NCBI GenBank assembly: GCA_044340485.1
Contig: JBIITN010000016.1
Location: 1-42,787 of the forward strand
Origin: UBA2093 sp044340485
GTDB lineage: Bacteria; Actinomycetota; Acidimicrobiia; Acidimicrobiales; Ilumatobacteraceae
Length of the DNA stretch: 42,787 nt
Reading direction: 5' to 3'
Shown: positions 33,769-42,665 of the stretch, in pieces
Position numbering within the stretch: the first letter of the stretch is position 1
Layout: every line of letters begins with the position of its first letter
The notes under the pieces: generated by a model
What the model was told of the DNA's origin: nothing
Seen by the model: only the letters and a program-made list of their open reading frames with translations
Database searches by the model: none
Position numbers and translations under genes: made by a program

Positions 33769-36186
33769 ATGACGCACCTGCACCGACGCTGTGTTGCTGC
33801 ACTTGTGGCACTGCTGAGCATTTCAACGCTTGGCATCGTTATTGCACCTCCAGTTAATGCTGCAGACGTAGGCAAGCGCTCTGTCTCCACAGCCAATGCA
33901 TACTCCGGCGACATGCCCCCCACCGCGGTTCTCATACGTGGTCGTGGTAACGGACATGGTCGGGGGCTCAGTCAATTTGGTGCCTACGGCTGGGCTACTG
34001 CGTATGGACGTTCATGGCAAGAGATTCTCACCTTTTATTACATCAACGGAACGAATAATTCGATCTCAACGTCGCAGCCCTCTGACCCATCACCTGAAAT
34101 ACGCGCGCGACTGGTGACCTTTGACGACCGCAATCAGGTGGCAATGATCTCACGCACAGGACAACTTTCAGTTAATAGCCAAGGACCATACGGATCTGTG
34201 TTGTTACGAGAAGTCAGTCGTAATCGCTACGACATTTACGCCGCGGCTGTATCTAACTGCTCGTTTGAAACTGGTGCACCAAGTGGATTCACTTTGATTG
34301 CCAGCAGCATTGAAGCGCCGACAGTCACCGTTCCGTCATCGGGCACATCATCAGGCGTTGCGCCAAATGATCTCATCGGATTATGCGAACCACCTACTCG
34401 TGCAATTACCCGAGGTCGTGTGCGCTATTACCGCGGATCCATTCAAGCGGTGAACGATGCAAACGGCGCCAATCGTGTGGTGAACCAAGTCAACATTGAA
34501 GAGTATTTACGTGGTGTAGTGCCGCGAGAATCCCCTGCAACGTGGGGCTCTGCGGCCGGCGGAGCGGGCATGAATGCGTTACGCGCGCAATCTGTGGCTG
34601 CGCGCACATACGCATTGTCTCAAAATCGCTATTCATATGCGCGTACCTGTGACACCTCGTCCTGTCAGGTGTATGGCGGTGCTGCTCTCCACACAATTGG
34701 TGATGGACCACAGGTCATTGAACATCCGCTCACTGATGCAGCTATTGCTGACACGCGCGGAACTGTCATTCGCTCTGGCGCTGGAACGCTCGTAAGCACT
34801 GAATACACATCGTCAAATGGTGGTCGCACAGCGAGTGGAAACTTTAAAGCTCAACAAGACGATGGCGATATCGCTGCCGATGCATTACTGCAATCGTGGT
34901 CGCGCATCTTTACTGCAGAACAGATGGAAAAAAAGTATCCTTCGATTGGCATCTTCACCGGCATCAGCACACAACACGACGGGCTCGGAGGCGACTGGAA
35001 TGGTTATGCGCTGAGTGTCACCATCACCGGCACCGCGGGTGCGGTGACTCGAAGCGCGTGGAATTTCCGTAACGATTGGGACCTGCACGCGCCATGGTAT
35101 GAAACAACGGCAATCTCGTATTCATCTACTGCTCCAGTTGTTGGCCCGATGGTGTACATCGGTGACTCTGTCTCAGAAAGCATTGCGTCACAATTCAGCG
35201 CAGTCATTTCGCCCTCTTACCCGTCGGTCAATTTCCAAGCATGTGCTGGACGCGGCATGGTCGGAGCCGCATGTATCGCAGGTGCACGGGCGTCGAGTTT
35301 GAATCTTGACGGTGTCAATGTGGTGAATGCGTTGCCAGAGACTCCTGCAGCAGCGATTATAAAACTGGGCTACAACGACGATCCCGCAACGTTTAATACC
35401 GAACTGCAACAAATGATCAGCACGCTCACTATCCGCGGCGTTGCTCGAATGATTTTCATCAACTTGTCAACACGTTCCACCACCCGTAATTACGCGCTTG
35501 CCAATGAAGCACTGATTGCAGCCGCCGCATCCAACCCAGCGATCACTGTTCTTGACTGGAATGCATTCGTGTCACAACAACACCGCTGGCGCTTGTTTGA
35601 CAATGATTCACTGTGCTGCGGGGTCCATCTGAATGCAAGTGGTCGAGTGGAGTTCGCCATGTGGTTACGCGAACAGCTTGATTCACTTCGTTCGCAAGGC
35701 CTCTTGCCAGTGACAGCAGCTGGTGGCACATTGGTGGGACTCCCGCTTCGCAGCAATCACCGCGGTTCAATGGTGACGGCAGCTCAACGACGACTAAATA
35801 CCGTGTTGAAATTGCGACCTAAGAAGCGCATCAAGGTGGACGGCATCTACGGAAAGTCAACGCGTCAAATGGTGCGTCGCTTCCAAACACGATCTGGTTT
35901 GCCCGCGACAGGAGTGATTGACCGCGCGACATGGGAGGCACTTGGTCTCGCACAACGACCGGCACTCGCATCACTTCGCAAGGGAACCAAACACCCCTCA
36001 GTACGTATAGCCCATCGTTCGCTCAACAAAGTCTTAAAGACCAACCTCCGTGTCACCGATACGTATTCATCGTCAACGGTGGCTGCAGTACGGACCTTCC
36101 AGCAACGTACTGGACTTCGTGTTAATGGACGCCTCAACGGTCCAACGTGGACAATGTTGATGGCAACCGCTGCCCGCACGAAATAG
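33769..36186 (+). CDS. Secreted SpoIID/LytB - SGNH hydrolase - peptidoglycan-binding fusion
   Basis: An 805-residue exported protein with a signal peptide (cleavage near 31-32). Residues 55-450 form a SpoIID/LytB-type region (GRGNGHGRGLSQFGAYGWA, then VNIEEYLRGVVPRESPATWG and LRAQSVAARTYAL). Residues 460-645 look like an SGNH/GDSL esterase (YIGDSVSE with Ser467, KLGYND with Asn536, GVHLN with His620). Two peptidoglycan-binding repeats follow (about 663-727 and 737-800; VDGIYGKSTRQMVRRFQ). It probably acts on the cell wall, cutting glycan and perhaps removing acetyl groups. The Asp usually three residues before the His is Cys617. Confidence 0.85.
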   Translation: MTHLHRRCVAALVALLSISTLGIVIAPPVNAADVGKRSVSTANAYSGDMPPTAVLIRGRGNGHGRGLSQFGAYGWATAYGRSWQEILTFYYINGTNNSISTSQPSDPSPEIRARLVTFDDRNQVAMISRTGQLSVNSQGPYGSVLLREVSRNRYDIYAAAVSNCSFETGAPSGFTLIASSIEAPTVTVPSSGTSSGVAPNDLIGLCEPPTRAITRGRVRYYRGSIQAVNDANGANRVVNQVNIEEYLRGVVPRESPATWGSAAGGAGMNALRAQSVAARTYALSQNRYSYARTCDTSSCQVYGGAALHTIGDGPQVIEHPLTDAAIADTRGTVIRSGAGTLVSTEYTSSNGGRTASGNFKAQQDDGDIAADALLQSWSRIFTAEQMEKKYPSIGIFTGISTQHDGLGGDWNGYALSVTITGTAGAVTRSAWNFRNDWDLHAPWYETTAISYSSTAPVVGPMVYIGDSVSESIASQFSAVISPSYPSVNFQACAGRGMVGAACIAGARASSLNLDGVNVVNALPETPAAAIIKLGYNDDPATFNTELQQMISTLTIRGVARMIFINLSTRSTTRNYALANEALIAAAASNPAITVLDWNAFVSQQHRWRLFDNDSLCCGVHLNASGRVEFAMWLREQLDSLRSQGLLPVTAAGGTLVGLPLRSNHRGSMVTAAQRRLNTVLKLRPKKRIKVDGIYGKSTRQMVRRFQTRSGLPATGVIDRATWEALGLAQRPALASLRKGTKHPSVRIAHRSLNKVLKTNLRVTDTYSSSTVAAVRTFQQRTGLRVNGRLNGPTWTMLMATAARTK

Positions 36187-37929
36187 TTAGGCGTTGAAAC
36201 GATCTTTCCACGCCGCGTCACTCACCATGCTGGAGTACGCGCCACGATATGCCTTTTTCAATTTCTTGTAGTCACGCATGAGGCGCCACGCTGAACGAAA
36301 TGCTCGCTTTTGTAAGTCACGGAAACGTTCGCGATCTCGCGTACACACAAAACCTTCAGGAAGATCAGGATGTCGATACAAAATTGTGTCGTGACGCACT
36401 GCCAGACCAACAGCGCGAGCATCAATTTTTGCCACGCCAATCTTTTTCGATTTCAACCTTTGTGGCAATAATTGACCACCGGCTGTTACGAGAGCCAAGA
36501 CAAATCCGATAAGGCGAATGGGCTTGGGTTTGGGATCAACGTATTTCAAGGCGTCGAGTTCGCGCGAGAGTGTTCCCGCTTTTTCTTCTTTGATCTGACG
36601 GATGAAATCGTGTTTCTTCTCGTGATCAATTTTCATCCACTCTTCAGGACCCGCGAGGTAGTCCTCGATACCAAGAATCATGTATTCGGCGCTGGCATAA
36701 CGCTGTGAATACAAGTTACGGAATGACAGGCCGAAATACCGCCACAATAGGAACCACCATTTGTGCTTATCAAACACAAGCGTGTCTAAAAGTGCAAAGT
36801 TGCGGACCTCGTAATACAACGATGTTGGTGAGTTCTTTAGAGCAAAGTCTGCATGCCATACACACACGCCATTTAGGGTCACGGTGTGTGCGCCTGTATG
36901 CATCAGCCCATATCCCACATCATCACCACGTACGAAAACAGGAAGCGGGTTTTCTTGACCCAAATGCATTGGGAACATGGTGAACCACCACGCGCTGTAT
37001 GCGTATTTGTGTTCGGGTTTGTCTTGCATGACATATGACTTGTCACGTAAATCAACATTGCGATCTATTGCTGTTAGCGGATACACCTGTCGGAAGTCGT
37101 ATGTTGCTCCGGCTTCAAACTGCAGATATGGCGTACCTTCACTCACCATCGCGCCATGGATACAAATGTCAGAGGACGTCGCCATCGCTGTAAGCGCCAT
37201 CGCCCGAACGATTGCTTCTCCATCAAGAATGATGTCGTCGTCCATAAACAAAACGTGCGTGCTCCATCCTTCTTCACGAAACGTGATGAGACCGCGTGCA
37301 AAACCACCAGCACCACCGAGGTTTGGATTGGGATAAATCGCAACTGGCGCACCTGCTGGCAGCGCGATATCAAAATTTCGCGCATTATCGGCAACAACGA
37401 CACGCACATGCCCAGTGACTTCGGGAACCGATTTTTCGAGTTCCACAAGAGTGTTGAGAGTGCGGGTGATGTATTCCTGGCGGTTATAGGTAGTGATGGA
37501 CACTCCCAGATTCACGTTGCGTTGCACGGCTTGCTCGGTGCGCCACACTCCTCCCAACACCACACAGTTTTCCAATGCGGTGACCGTGACATACAACGAC
37601 TCAACAGAGGCAGATGCAATGGAATACGACAACTGCTCACCCGTTTCGGTGCTTGCGACAACATTTTCCGAACCACCAACACAAGCAATCAATTCCGTAC
37701 GCACACGACCGTGAGCCAACACTTGGACGGTCACATCACGCACAACGGTAAGACGACGCCAACGACCAGCTGAAAACATCCCGAAGTAGGTGTCAAAACT
37801 TGCGCGCTCACCCGAGCGCAATGACAATCCGTCTTCGGTGATGACCCCTGTTGGCGCACGCACATACAGCTCGGGCTCAACAAAGTCTGGGCGTGGCAGG
37901 CACAGGCGCTGCAATAACGGGGTGCTCAC
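36187..37929 (-). CDS. glfT2: GlfT2-like galactofuranosyltransferase
   Basis: A 580-residue GT2-family transferase. It has an N-terminal beta-rich region, GVSITTYNRQEYITRTL at the start of the GT-A fold, the metal-binding FMDDDI, and later DDVGYGLM and VCVWHADF near the acceptor and catalytic base. This arrangement and the size match GlfT2, which polymerises galactofuran from UDP-galactofuranose. It starts at GTG 37929, 10 bases after the glf stop, and its stop codon directly abuts the stop of the convergent SpoIID-SGNH gene. The gene name is by resemblance; chain and linkage are unknown. Confidence 0.85.
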   Translation of the reverse strand: MSTPLLQRLCLPRPDFVEPELYVRAPTGVITEDGLSLRSGERASFDTYFGMFSAGRWRRLTVVRDVTVQVLAHGRVRTELIACVGGSENVVASTETGEQLSYSIASASVESLYVTVTALENCVVLGGVWRTEQAVQRNVNLGVSITTYNRQEYITRTLNTLVELEKSVPEVTGHVRVVVADNARNFDIALPAGAPVAIYPNPNLGGAGGFARGLITFREEGWSTHVLFMDDDIILDGEAIVRAMALTAMATSSDICIHGAMVSEGTPYLQFEAGATYDFRQVYPLTAIDRNVDLRDKSYVMQDKPEHKYAYSAWWFTMFPMHLGQENPLPVFVRGDDVGYGLMHTGAHTVTLNGVCVWHADFALKNSPTSLYYEVRNFALLDTLVFDKHKWWFLLWRYFGLSFRNLYSQRYASAEYMILGIEDYLAGPEEWMKIDHEKKHDFIRQIKEEKAGTLSRELDALKYVDPKPKPIRLIGFVLALVTAGGQLLPQRLKSKKIGVAKIDARAVGLAVRHDTILYRHPDLPEGFVCTRDRERFRDLQKRAFRSAWRLMRDYKKLKKAYRGAYSSMVSDAAWKDRFNA

Positions 37930-37939
37930 TCCCCTAGTT

Positions 37940-39076
37940 TCACAGCGGATCGACCACGAATGATGGCATCTGTGCCGGATTTTTGAGGAAGGTGTCGGCC
38001 ACCTCGAGAGCCTCTTTGATCGTCACATCCATGTCGAGGTAGCGATAGGTACCCAAACGGCCCAAGAACGTGACGTTCGTCGCTGCTCGAGCGGTGTCGA
38101 CGTAGCGCAACAACTGTTCCTTTTCCTTCACCAATCGAATGGGGTAATACGGGATGTCTTGTGGTTCTGCGAGGCGACTGTATTCGCGGTAAATGGTCGT
38201 CCCAGCGTGTTGTTCCCACGGGGCAAAATGCTTGTGCTCGGTGATGCGTGTAAATGGCACATCGACGTCGCAGTAATTCATCACCGGGCAACCTTGAAAA
38301 TCACCGTCAAGATGTTCGGGGACAAAATCGAGTGTGCGATACCCAAGAAATCCGTGTTGATGGGAAAACCATTCATCGATTGGTCCCGACCAAAACACAC
38401 GATCTGCTCCATCAACATCCCCTGGTGTGATTGTGTGGGACAACTTCACATCGATAAGTCGATGATCCAGCATCGCTTGCACGATTGGTGTGTAGCCCTC
38501 TGCAGGGATCGCCTGATACGGATGATTGAAATATGAATCCTCATATGAAAACCGCACCGGTAAGCGGGCAAGTATTGATGCAGGAAGTTCGGTTGGTGAT
38601 ACTCCCCACTGCTTTTGCGTGTATCCCTTGAAAAAGGCCTCATACAAATCACGACCCACAAACTTCAGTGCCTGATCTTCAAATGTGACCGGAGTATCGA
38701 TGGAAGAGTCACCACGTGTTGCGATGAACTCTGCGGCCTCTTGTGGAGACAATGTGAGACCAAAGAATTGATTGATGGTTAGCAAGTTCACTGGTAAAGA
38801 AAACACTCGTCCACCAGTTGTCGCCTTCACACGGTGGTTGTATGGCTTCATTTCACCAAAACGATTGACGTATTCCCACACGCGCTCGTCTTGGGTATGA
38901 AAAATGTGTGGTCCGTATACATGCACCATCACACCGTTGTCTGCACGCTCGGTGTGTGCATTTCCCGCGACATGAGCGCGGCCGTCGTACACCGTGGTGC
39001 GAATACCCGCTTCAGCTAATTGACGTGCAACAACGGCACCAGAAAATCCGGCGCCAACGATGGCGATTGATGACAT
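37940..39076 (-). CDS. glf: UDP-galactopyranose mutase
   Basis: A 378-residue flavoenzyme that converts UDP-galactopyranose to UDP-galactofuranose. It has the FAD-binding GAGFSG at residues 8-13, VYGPHIFHT, GYTQKQWGVSPTELP and a C-terminal RLGTYRYLDMD. The start MSSIAIVG at 39076 is chosen because the frame upstream runs into the MoeB gene. It sits 7 bases after that gene and is followed by the transferase that would use its product. Confidence 0.95.
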   Translation of the reverse strand: MSSIAIVGAGFSGAVVARQLAEAGIRTTVYDGRAHVAGNAHTERADNGVMVHVYGPHIFHTQDERVWEYVNRFGEMKPYNHRVKATTGGRVFSLPVNLLTINQFFGLTLSPQEAAEFIATRGDSSIDTPVTFEDQALKFVGRDLYEAFFKGYTQKQWGVSPTELPASILARLPVRFSYEDSYFNHPYQAIPAEGYTPIVQAMLDHRLIDVKLSHTITPGDVDGADRVFWSGPIDEWFSHQHGFLGYRTLDFVPEHLDGDFQGCPVMNYCDVDVPFTRITEHKHFAPWEQHAGTTIYREYSRLAEPQDIPYYPIRLVKEKEQLLRYVDTARAATNVTFLGRLGTYRYLDMDVTIKEALEVADTFLKNPAQMPSFVVDPL

Positions 39077-39083
39077 GCAGTCT

Positions 39084-40250
39084 TTAGTGTGCCAGACCTG
39101 GAGCGCACAGACCTTCCAAATCGCGCACCAAAATGCGATCGCGATTTGCATAGGTCACAACATTGTTGGGGTCTTCGCGCAACTTGAACACCCGGAACGA
39201 CATTTCGGTCGTGTCGATCGTCAAAATGCGACCAATCAACGGTTCACCAAGGTCGAGAAGCACCTTGATTGCCTCAAGGGCTTGAATTGATCCAATGATG
39301 CCTGGGAGCACGCCCAGCACGCCCGCTTCTGCACAACTTGGTGCAAGTTCCGCCGGTGGTGGCTCGGGAACCATGTCACGGTATGTCGGACCACGAAGTG
39401 GGTGGAATACCGACACCATTCCTTCAAAACGGAAAATCGAACCGTGCACAACCGGAATACCAAGTTTCACCGTTGCATCATTCAACAAGTAGCGGCTTGG
39501 GAAGTTGTCGGCACCATCAACAATGATGTCGTATCCGCTAATGATCTCCATGATGTTGTCTGCAGACAAACGCACGTCGTAGGTGTTGATCTTGACGTCG
39601 GGGTTTAGTCCTTGCAGCGTCTTACGTGCCGACTCCACTTTGCGCTCACCAATACGATCAAGATTGTGCAGGATTTGTCGCTGCAAGTTCGACGCATCAA
39701 CTTCGTCCATATCGACAATGCCAATGGTGCCAACACCTGCTGCTGCCAAATACAACGCCGCTGGCGACCCGAGACCACCAGCACCCAAGAGCAACACCTT
39801 GCTCTCGAGTAATTTCGCTTGCCCTTCAATGCCCACTTCCGGCAATAACAAGTGGCGCTGGTATCGATTGCGCTGGTCAGGTGTCAACGTGACGGGTGCA
39901 CGCCAGTTGCGACCTTCGTCTTTCCATTTGCCAAAGCCACCTTCCATCGACACAACATCGGTGTATCCAAGTGATGCAAGAGTGTCGGCAGCAAAGGCAC
40001 TACGCACTCCACCTGCGCAATACACAACAACTTGCTGGTTCTTATCAACGATGCGACCTTCGATTTGGGCTTCAAGGTGTCCACGTGGGATGTGCAACGC
40101 ACCGGGCAACGCACCTTGTTCGTACTCATCGGGCTCACGCACGTCGAGCACAACGACATCGCCTGCATCAATACGACGCTGCGCTTCTGTGGTGTCGATC
40201 TCTGTGATGCGCGACTTAGCGGCAGAGAGAAGTTCGCGGAAACTGGCCAT
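39084..40250 (-). CDS. moeB: Rhodanese-ThiF/MoeB fusion (sulfur carrier adenylyltransferase)
   Basis: A 388-residue two-domain protein. A rhodanese domain comes first (VLDVREPDEY; active-site Cys78 in VVYCAGGVRS), then an E1-like domain with GAGGLGSPAALYLAAAG at about 156-172 and PSCAEAGVLGVLPG. It would activate and sulfurate a ubiquitin-like sulfur carrier for molybdopterin or a thiolated product. The order is reversed relative to MoeZ-type proteins, which have the rhodanese at the C-terminus. The CxxC pairs of zinc-binding MoeB are absent (TYRDM). No sulfur carrier gene is in the window. Confidence 0.88.
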   Translation of the reverse strand: MASFRELLSAAKSRITEIDTTEAQRRIDAGDVVVLDVREPDEYEQGALPGALHIPRGHLEAQIEGRIVDKNQQVVVYCAGGVRSAFAADTLASLGYTDVVSMEGGFGKWKDEGRNWRAPVTLTPDQRNRYQRHLLLPEVGIEGQAKLLESKVLLLGAGGLGSPAALYLAAAGVGTIGIVDMDEVDASNLQRQILHNLDRIGERKVESARKTLQGLNPDVKINTYDVRLSADNIMEIISGYDIIVDGADNFPSRYLLNDATVKLGIPVVHGSIFRFEGMVSVFHPLRGPTYRDMVPEPPPAELAPSCAEAGVLGVLPGIIGSIQALEAIKVLLDLGEPLIGRILTIDTTEMSFRVFKLREDPNNVVTYANRDRILVRDLEGLCAPGLAH

Positions 40251-40258
40251 AGGCCAAA

Positions 40259-40264
40259 ATGCTA
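40259..40264 (-). promoter_or_regulatory. -10 box TAGCAT of the moeB-glf-glfT2 operon
   Basis: TAGCAT on the minus strand, 8 bases before ATG 40250, in the 15-base gap after the sirtuin stop. It suggests the operon can be transcribed separately from the sirtuin gene. Confidence 0.5.
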
Positions 40265-40265
40265 C

Positions 40266-41048
40266 CTAGTTAGTCAGGTTTTCGATACCGGCCACGATCA
40301 TGGGCACGATTTGGCTAATCCCCCCGAAAATCACCACATCCGCTAGCGAATCCATCTCGGTGGGATCACCATTCACAATGGCAATCTTGGCACCTGCGTA
40401 TTTTGCGCGCGGCACCATGTTGTTCACCGGGCCCACCGCAAGCGTGGTGCCGATGCACAACAACACCTCGCATTCTTCTGCCACGCGAAGTGCACGATCG
40501 ATGACCTCGGGGATGAGAGCTTGACCAAAACTGATCGTGTCGCTTTTCAAGATGCCGCCACATTCGCGACAGGGAGGATCTTCTTCCCCCGCAAAAACAC
40601 GATCAAGAGTCATTTTCATCGGTAGTCGATCACCACAATCCCAGCAACGCGAAAAGCCCATCGTCCCGTGCACTTCCACCACACGTTCTGGGTTCGTTCC
40701 TGCTTTTTGATGCAACTCGTCAACATTTTGCGTTACCAGCGTGTGCAATTTGCCACGACGTTCTAAATCAACGAGTGCATGATGACCAGGGTTGGGATCA
40801 ACTGTCCATACAGGAGAGAGCAGTCGGTTTTGCCATGCCAACTTGCGCACTTCTTGATCTGCGAGGTAGTAGCGAATGTCAGACATTTTTTCTGCGAGTG
40901 GATTCTTTGTCCATAAACCCTTTGGTCCGCGGAAATCTGGAATACCTGAATCGGTAGAAATACCAGCACCGGTGAGAACCACTACTCGAGATGAGTCCGT
41001 AATCCACGATGAGACCTGTGCAATCTCCTCAAACTGAGCCGCTGTCAC
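40266..41048 (-). CDS. Sir2-family NAD-dependent protein deacylase
   Basis: A 260-residue sirtuin with TGAGISTDSGIPDFRG, the substrate/NAD segment TQNVDELH, the catalytic His in VEVHGTM and a zinc site of two pairs, CWDC and CREC. It removes acyl groups from lysines, which fits a cell with acyl-CoA metabolism under lysine acylation control. The start is taken as GTG 41048; ATG 41087 with a weak AAGG site is an alternative and adds 13 residues. The frame beyond that is antisense to the divergent unknown gene. Confidence 0.9.
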   Translation of the reverse strand: MTAAQFEEIAQVSSWITDSSRVVVLTGAGISTDSGIPDFRGPKGLWTKNPLAEKMSDIRYYLADQEVRKLAWQNRLLSPVWTVDPNPGHHALVDLERRGKLHTLVTQNVDELHQKAGTNPERVVEVHGTMGFSRCWDCGDRLPMKMTLDRVFAGEEDPPCRECGGILKSDTISFGQALIPEVIDRALRVAEECEVLLCIGTTLAVGPVNNMVPRAKYAGAKIAIVNGDPTEMDSLADVVIFGGISQIVPMIVAGIENLTN

Positions 41049-41136
41049 GGTGACATTCTGCCATTCCAATTCCGTGCCTACACACATCGACCTTGTTGAT
41101 CGATTGCAGTCACGTTGTGCAATCTGTTCCGTGGTG

Positions 41137-41142
41137 AAAGGA
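41137..41142 (+). promoter_or_regulatory. Shine-Dalgarno AAAGGA of the unknown gene at 41149
   Basis: AAAGGA with a 6-base spacer to ATG 41149. It decides the start in a frame that is open for 33 more codons upstream. Confidence 0.55.
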
Positions 41143-41148
41143 CGCTCT

Positions 41149-41640
41149 ATGCCACATACACCCTCTGGTTCGCGCTCAGGCTCGCCCTCTATTCCACGCG
41201 GCCGTACACACAATGTTGTTCTTCCAGACGATGGCATTCTCGACATCATTCCGTGGCGAGATCCTGTCATTGAACAATGTGGGTACGAAATGCGCAGTCG
41301 ATATGTTGAATTATTTTGGCTCGGCATACTTGGTCCGACGTCCACATGGTTCTTGCGACGATGCGTCGACAATTTCGACGAACATCCCGACGGTTTTCGC
41401 GCTCATCTCGACGACTTTGCAGGAGCACTTGGCTTGTCATACACGCACGGGCGACACACTCCATTTGCGCGAGCGGTACAACGATGCATGATGTTTGGAA
41501 TGGCACAACACGTTCAGCGACGTAACTTCCCCACCATCGCGGTGCGAACATCGGTGCCACCACTTCCGTCGCGCCACCTCACCCGACTCCCCGAGGGCCT
41601 TCGTATTGCTCATGATGATTGGATGAACGCTGGCGTATAA
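41149..41640 (+). CDS. Conserved-looking protein of unknown function (163 residues)
   Basis: No family is recognised. After a Ser/Pro/Arg-rich start, the protein has a compact core: VVLPDDGILDIIPWRDPVIE, then YVELFWLGILGPTSTWFLRR, FDEHPDGFRAHLDDFAGALGL and THGRHTPFARAVQRCMMFG. It ends with a basic stretch and LPEGLRIAHDDW. It looks soluble, with no signal peptide or membrane helix. It is divergent from the sirtuin gene and lies 20 bases before an LLM oxidoreductase. The regular helix pattern suggests a real folded protein. Confidence 0.7.
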   Translation: MPHTPSGSRSGSPSIPRGRTHNVVLPDDGILDIIPWRDPVIEQCGYEMRSRYVELFWLGILGPTSTWFLRRCVDNFDEHPDGFRAHLDDFAGALGLSYTHGRHTPFARAVQRCMMFGMAQHVQRRNFPTIAVRTSVPPLPSRHLTRLPEGLRIAHDDWMNAGV

Positions 41641-41660
41641 AACTCGGCAACAATGGGAAG

Positions 41661-42593
41661 ATGAAACTTCGCATCTTCACCGAACCTCAACAAGGTGCCT
41701 CGTATGAGGATCTCCTTGCCGTTGCTCAGCACGCAGAAAAATTGGGATTCGATGCGTTTTTCCGCAGTGATCACTATCTCAAGATGGGCACTCAGGTCAC
41801 CGGCGATCCGGGCCCAAGTGACGCATGGATCACTCTCGCTGGCATTGCGCGTGAAACCAGCACCATTCGCCTCGGCACGCTCGTGAGCTCGGCAACGTTT
41901 CGCAATCCGGGAGTTCTCGCCATCAGCGTGGCCAACGTCGACAACATGTCGGGGGGTCGCATTGAGCTTGGTCTCGGTGCAGGCTGGTATCTCGAAGAAC
42001 ACACCAGTTACGGCATCACGTTTCCTTCGCTAGGTGAACGATTTTCAATCTTGAGTGAACAACTCGCAATCGTTGACGGCCTGTGGCGGATTCCGCGCGG
42101 AGAAACATTCTCTTTTGAAGGCGACCATTACAGCATCACCAATTCGCCAGCACTACCAAAACCCACACAGACTCCCCCTCCGATCATCGTCGGTGGTGGA
42201 GGACCACGAAAGACTCCAGCATTGGCGGCCGCATACGCAGCGGAATTCAATGTGCCGTTCCAGCCCGAATCATTTGTGTCGGAACAATTCCTGCGCGTAC
42301 GTCATGCATGCGAGACGATCGGACGCGATCCCGACAGCATGCGTTTTAGCGTGGCGCAAGTCATTGCAATTGGGCGAAATGACGCAGAAATTGAACGGCG
42401 CGCAAAAGCAATTGGACGAGAAGTCAACGAACTAAAAGAAAACGGACTGTGTGGCACACCGCAGGAAGTGGTCGACAAAATTTCCATGTGGCGAGATCAC
42501 GGAGTGCAAACTATCTACCTACAGATGCTTGATCTGTCTGATCTTGAACACTTAGACGTGATCGCGTCTGAGATCATGCCTCACATTCACTGA
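41661..42593 (+). CDS. LLM-class F420-dependent oxidoreductase (TIGR03560-like)
   Basis: A 310-residue luciferase-like oxidoreductase starting MKLRIFTEPQQGASYEDLLA. It shows AEKLGFDAFFRSDHYLKMG, IRLGTLVSSATFRNPGVLA, GGRIELGLGAGWYLEEH and PPIIVGGGGPRKT, which match the TIGR03560-type F420 subfamily. The substrate is unknown. The ATG at 41661 is preceded by GGGAAG with almost no spacer, so the initiation mode is unclear; the open frame extends 14 codons further up. It follows the unknown gene by 20 bases. Confidence 0.88.
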   Translation: MKLRIFTEPQQGASYEDLLAVAQHAEKLGFDAFFRSDHYLKMGTQVTGDPGPSDAWITLAGIARETSTIRLGTLVSSATFRNPGVLAISVANVDNMSGGRIELGLGAGWYLEEHTSYGITFPSLGERFSILSEQLAIVDGLWRIPRGETFSFEGDHYSITNSPALPKPTQTPPPIIVGGGGPRKTPALAAAYAAEFNVPFQPESFVSEQFLRVRHACETIGRDPDSMRFSVAQVIAIGRNDAEIERRAKAIGREVNELKENGLCGTPQEVVDKISMWRDHGVQTIYLQMLDLSDLEHLDVIASEIMPHIH

Positions 42594-42629
42594 TCACTTC
42601 TTGCATTCTGCTGTGATTGACCCCCTGCT

Positions 42630-42651
42630 GACCGACACCTTGTTAGTCGGT
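42630..42651 (+). other. Stem ACCGAC/GTCGGT upstream of the last gene
   Basis: A 6-bp stem at 42631-42636 and 42646-42651 with a 9-base loop lies 37 bases after the LLM stop and just before a -10 box. It could be a terminator of the upstream gene or an operator. No T-tract follows. Confidence 0.3.
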
Positions 42652-42653
42652 AC

Positions 42654-42659
42654 TAGGGT
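42654..42659 (+). promoter_or_regulatory. -10 box TAGGGT of the final alpha/beta hydrolase gene
   Basis: TAGGGT, then 6 bases, then ATG 42666; leaderless arrangement. Confidence 0.5.
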
Positions 42660-42665
42660 CGAGAC

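Noticed and set aside
37156..37773. 205-codon open frame on the plus strand
   Set aside because: Antisense to the GlfT2-like gene, which has clear catalytic motifs over the same bases.
39583..40269. 228-codon open frame on the plus strand
   Set aside because: It lies wholly antisense to the rhodanese-MoeB gene, is compositionally a shadow (Ser/Pro/Arg-rich), and shows no motif.
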